This document shows, in pieces, positions 62,480 to 64,000 of a DNA stretch of 64,000 nucleotides. Each line of letters opens with the position of its first letter. Position 1 is the first letter of the stretch. The position numbers and the translations under genes were made by a program. The DNA comes from Actinomycetes bacterium (lineage in GTDB: Bacteria > Actinomycetota > Actinomycetes > Mycobacteriales > Mycobacteriaceae). The stretch lies in assembly GCA_023460175.1 (NCBI GenBank), contig JAEWRC010000166.1:1-64000 (forward strand). Reading direction: 5' to 3'. Below the pieces are notes generated by a model. It made no database searches. It was not told the DNA's origin and saw nothing but the letters and a program-made list of their open reading frames with translations.

Positions 62480-63642
62480 ATCGTTTTCCGATGCCCGCCA
62501 AGGCCGGTGTCGCCGCCGCGGCGGCCCTGTTGACCGGTGTGGCCTTGACCAGTTGCACCGCCAAGGAGGCCGATACGGCCGATGGCGCATCCCCGGCATC
62601 GGAGATCACGGTGACCGCCACCGACGATTCCTGCGAGCTGTCCAGCACCGAGGCCAGCACCGGTGCCACCACCTTCGTCATCACCAACGAGGGCAACAAG
62701 GTCACCGAGTTCTACGTTTACGACGACGGCGACCGGGTGATGGGCGAGGTCGAGAACATCTCCCCCGGCCTGAACCGCAAGCTGATCGTGCAGCTCGGCC
62801 AGCCCGGCACGTACCAGACCGCCTGCAAGCCGGGCATGGTCGGCGACGGGCTGCGCGGCGACTTCACCGTCACCGGTGACGCCGTCGAGATCGACACCGA
62901 GGGCAAGTTCAAGGAGGCCGCCGACAGCTACAAGCGGTACGTGAACAGCCAGACCGACGCGCTGATCCCCGCCACGCAGCTGTTCGTCGACGCCATCAAG
63001 GCCGGCGACATCGAGGAAGCCAAGAAGCAATACCCCATCGCGCGTACGTATTACGAACGGATCGAGCCCGTCGCCGAGTCCTTCCCCAACGACCTGGACC
63101 CGCGCATCGACCTGCGCGAGGCCGACCTGTCCGAGGGCCAGAAGTGGACCGGCTTCCACCGCCTGGAGAAGGACCTGTGGCTCGACGGACTGCAGCCCGA
63201 CACCAACGCGATCGCCGACCAGCTGATGGCCGACATCCGCGAACTCGACGCCGGGGTCAAGGATCCCGAGTGGAGAATCGACTCGACCCAGATCGCCGGT
63301 GGCGCACAGGGTCTGCTCGACGAGGTGGCCACCAGCAAGATCACCGGCGAGGAGGACATCTTCAGCCACACCGATCTGTGGGATTTCAACGCCAACGTCC
63401 AAGGTTCGCAGACCGCGGTCGCCTCGGTGCGGCCCATCCTCGATGAGCGCGACCCCGAGCTGGGCAAGCGGGTCGACGAGCGCTTCGCCGAGGTGGAGAA
63501 GCTGCTGATGCGGCTGCGCGCCGGTGACGGGTTCGTGTCCTACGACACGGTCACCGAGCCGCAGCGCCAGGAACTGTCCCGCGCCATCGACGCGCTCAGC
63601 AAAGAGGTGAGCCAGGTGCAAGGTGTCATCGCCGGTCAATGA
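62476..63642 (+). CDS. efeO: iron-uptake lipoprotein EfeO (cupredoxin + imelysin)
   Basis: A 388-residue exported protein: lipobox ALTSC (Cys27), an N-terminal cupredoxin domain (about 40-135) and a C-terminal M75 imelysin domain (about 150-385) with the HxxE motif in FHRLEKDLW. Binds iron outside and hands it to EfeU. GTG 62476 overlaps efeU; its own 3' end overlaps efeB by 20 nt. Confidence 0.95.
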   Translation: MNRFPMPAKAGVAAAAALLTGVALTSCTAKEADTADGASPASEITVTATDDSCELSSTEASTGATTFVITNEGNKVTEFYVYDDGDRVMGEVENISPGLNRKLIVQLGQPGTYQTACKPGMVGDGLRGDFTVTGDAVEIDTEGKFKEAADSYKRYVNSQTDALIPATQLFVDAIKAGDIEEAKKQYPIARTYYERIEPVAESFPNDLDPRIDLREADLSEGQKWTGFHRLEKDLWLDGLQPDTNAIADQLMADIRELDAGVKDPEWRIDSTQIAGGAQGLLDEVATSKITGEEDIFSHTDLWDFNANVQGSQTAVASVRPILDERDPELGKRVDERFAEVEKLLMRLRAGDGFVSYDTVTEPQRQELSRAIDALSKEVSQVQGVIAGQ

Positions 63643-64000
63643 GCCCGGCGAAACCGTAAGGGGGCGTTCGGGATTCTCCCGACGCAAGCTGCTCGGCGCG
63701 GCGGGTGTGGGTGCCGCCGTCGCCGGGGCCGCCGGCGCCGGTGTCGTCACCGGACGGGCCTCGGCCGCCGACAGTAGCACCGCGCAACTGCAGCGCCCGG
63801 TGCCGTTCCGCGGCGAACGGCAGGCCGGCATCGTCACGCCGGCCCAGGACCGGATGCACTTCGCGGCCTTCGATGTCACCACCGAGGACCGCGACGCGGT
63901 GGTGCAGATGCTGCGCGAATGGACCCAGATGGCCGAGCGGATGGCGCGCGGCGAGGAGACCACCGAGGGCGGCGCCGTCGGGCTCAATCCCCATGCGCCG
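63623..64000 (+). CDS. efeB: DyP-type haem peroxidase EfeB, truncated by window end
   Basis: First 126 codons of EfeB. Twin-arginine signal (SRRKLLG at residues 19-25 followed by a long Ala/Gly core) and the mature opening FRGERQAGIVTPAQDRMHFAAFDV typical of DyP peroxidases. The rest lies right of the window. GTG 63623 is the start inside efeO, which suits translational coupling. Confidence 0.92.
   Translation, partial: MSSPVNEPGETVRGRSGFSRRKLLGAAGVGAAVAGAAGAGVVTGRASAADSSTAQLQRPVPFRGERQAGIVTPAQDRMHFAAFDVTTEDRDAVVQMLREWTQMAERMARGEETTEGGAVGLNPHAP

Noticed and set aside
62368..63987. 539-codon minus-strand frame over efeO
   Set aside because: EfeO motifs and lipobox lie on the plus strand; the minus frame is a codon-bias artefact.

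Overview
The window is high-GC actinobacterial DNA and almost certainly comes from a mycobacterium, most likely a rapid-growing Mycolicibacterium-type species. From memory of the M. tuberculosis map, the left 24 kb follows the order Rv1084 to Rv1057 (DUF255 thioredoxin protein, mca, greA, metB, pra, cbs, lipU, fadA3, echA9, echA8, cysteine dioxygenase, lpqV, two patatins, fadD14, beta-propeller). The right end carries Rv1026 to Rv1022 (ppx2, DUF501, ftsB, eno, lpqU). Mycothiol conjugate amidase, IdeR-type iron boxes and Lpq-type lipoproteins fit this. A complete ectABCD operon argues for an environmental species rather than the tubercle bacillus.

Layout. 1-24 kb: core metabolism, with transsulfuration (metB, cbs), cysteine catabolism (cysteine dioxygenase plus rhodanese), branched-chain/fatty acid CoA chemistry (fadA3, echA9, echA8, fadD14), transcript elongation factor greA and several membrane or lipolytic proteins. 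24-32 kb: stress and osmotic block. An ArsR-like regulator and a SAM methyltransferase sit behind a strong IdeR-type iron box, followed by ectABCD (ectoine and hydroxyectoine) and a polar amino acid ABC transporter with a fused binding protein/permease. 32.8-36.7 kb: peroxide-stress block with furA-katA on one strand and PAS protein, MarR regulator, OsmC peroxidase and hemerythrin protein on the other, separated by palindromic operator-like DNA. 37-44 kb: a secreted porin-like protein with AT-rich upstream DNA, a proline-rich membrane protein, a triple-LysM esterase, a phage-lysin-like amidase and an acyl-CoA ligase. 44-47 kb: nitrogen block with cyanase, FNT channel and Tat/lipobox acetamidase. 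47-51 kb: secreted alpha/beta hydrolase, acetyltransferase, cutinase. 51.5-53.6 kb: accessory patch around a tRNA-Leu(UAA) gene, with small phage-like genes, a coding remnant touching the tRNA 3' end and a toxin-antitoxin pair. 53.6-55.7 kb: TetR plus FAD monooxygenase. 56-61 kb: envelope/division/glycolysis core genes. 61.4-64 kb: efeUOB iron uptake operon behind an iron box; efeB is cut by the window edge.

Themes. Iron is read out at two or three places (methyltransferase operon, efeUOB, possibly the porin-like gene). Osmotic stress genes share an upstream direct-repeat motif with the beta-propeller gene 5 kb away. Most gene pairs are tightly packed, with many 4-nt ATGA overlaps and tail-to-tail overlaps. 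I saw no insertion sequence, CRISPR array or rRNA.
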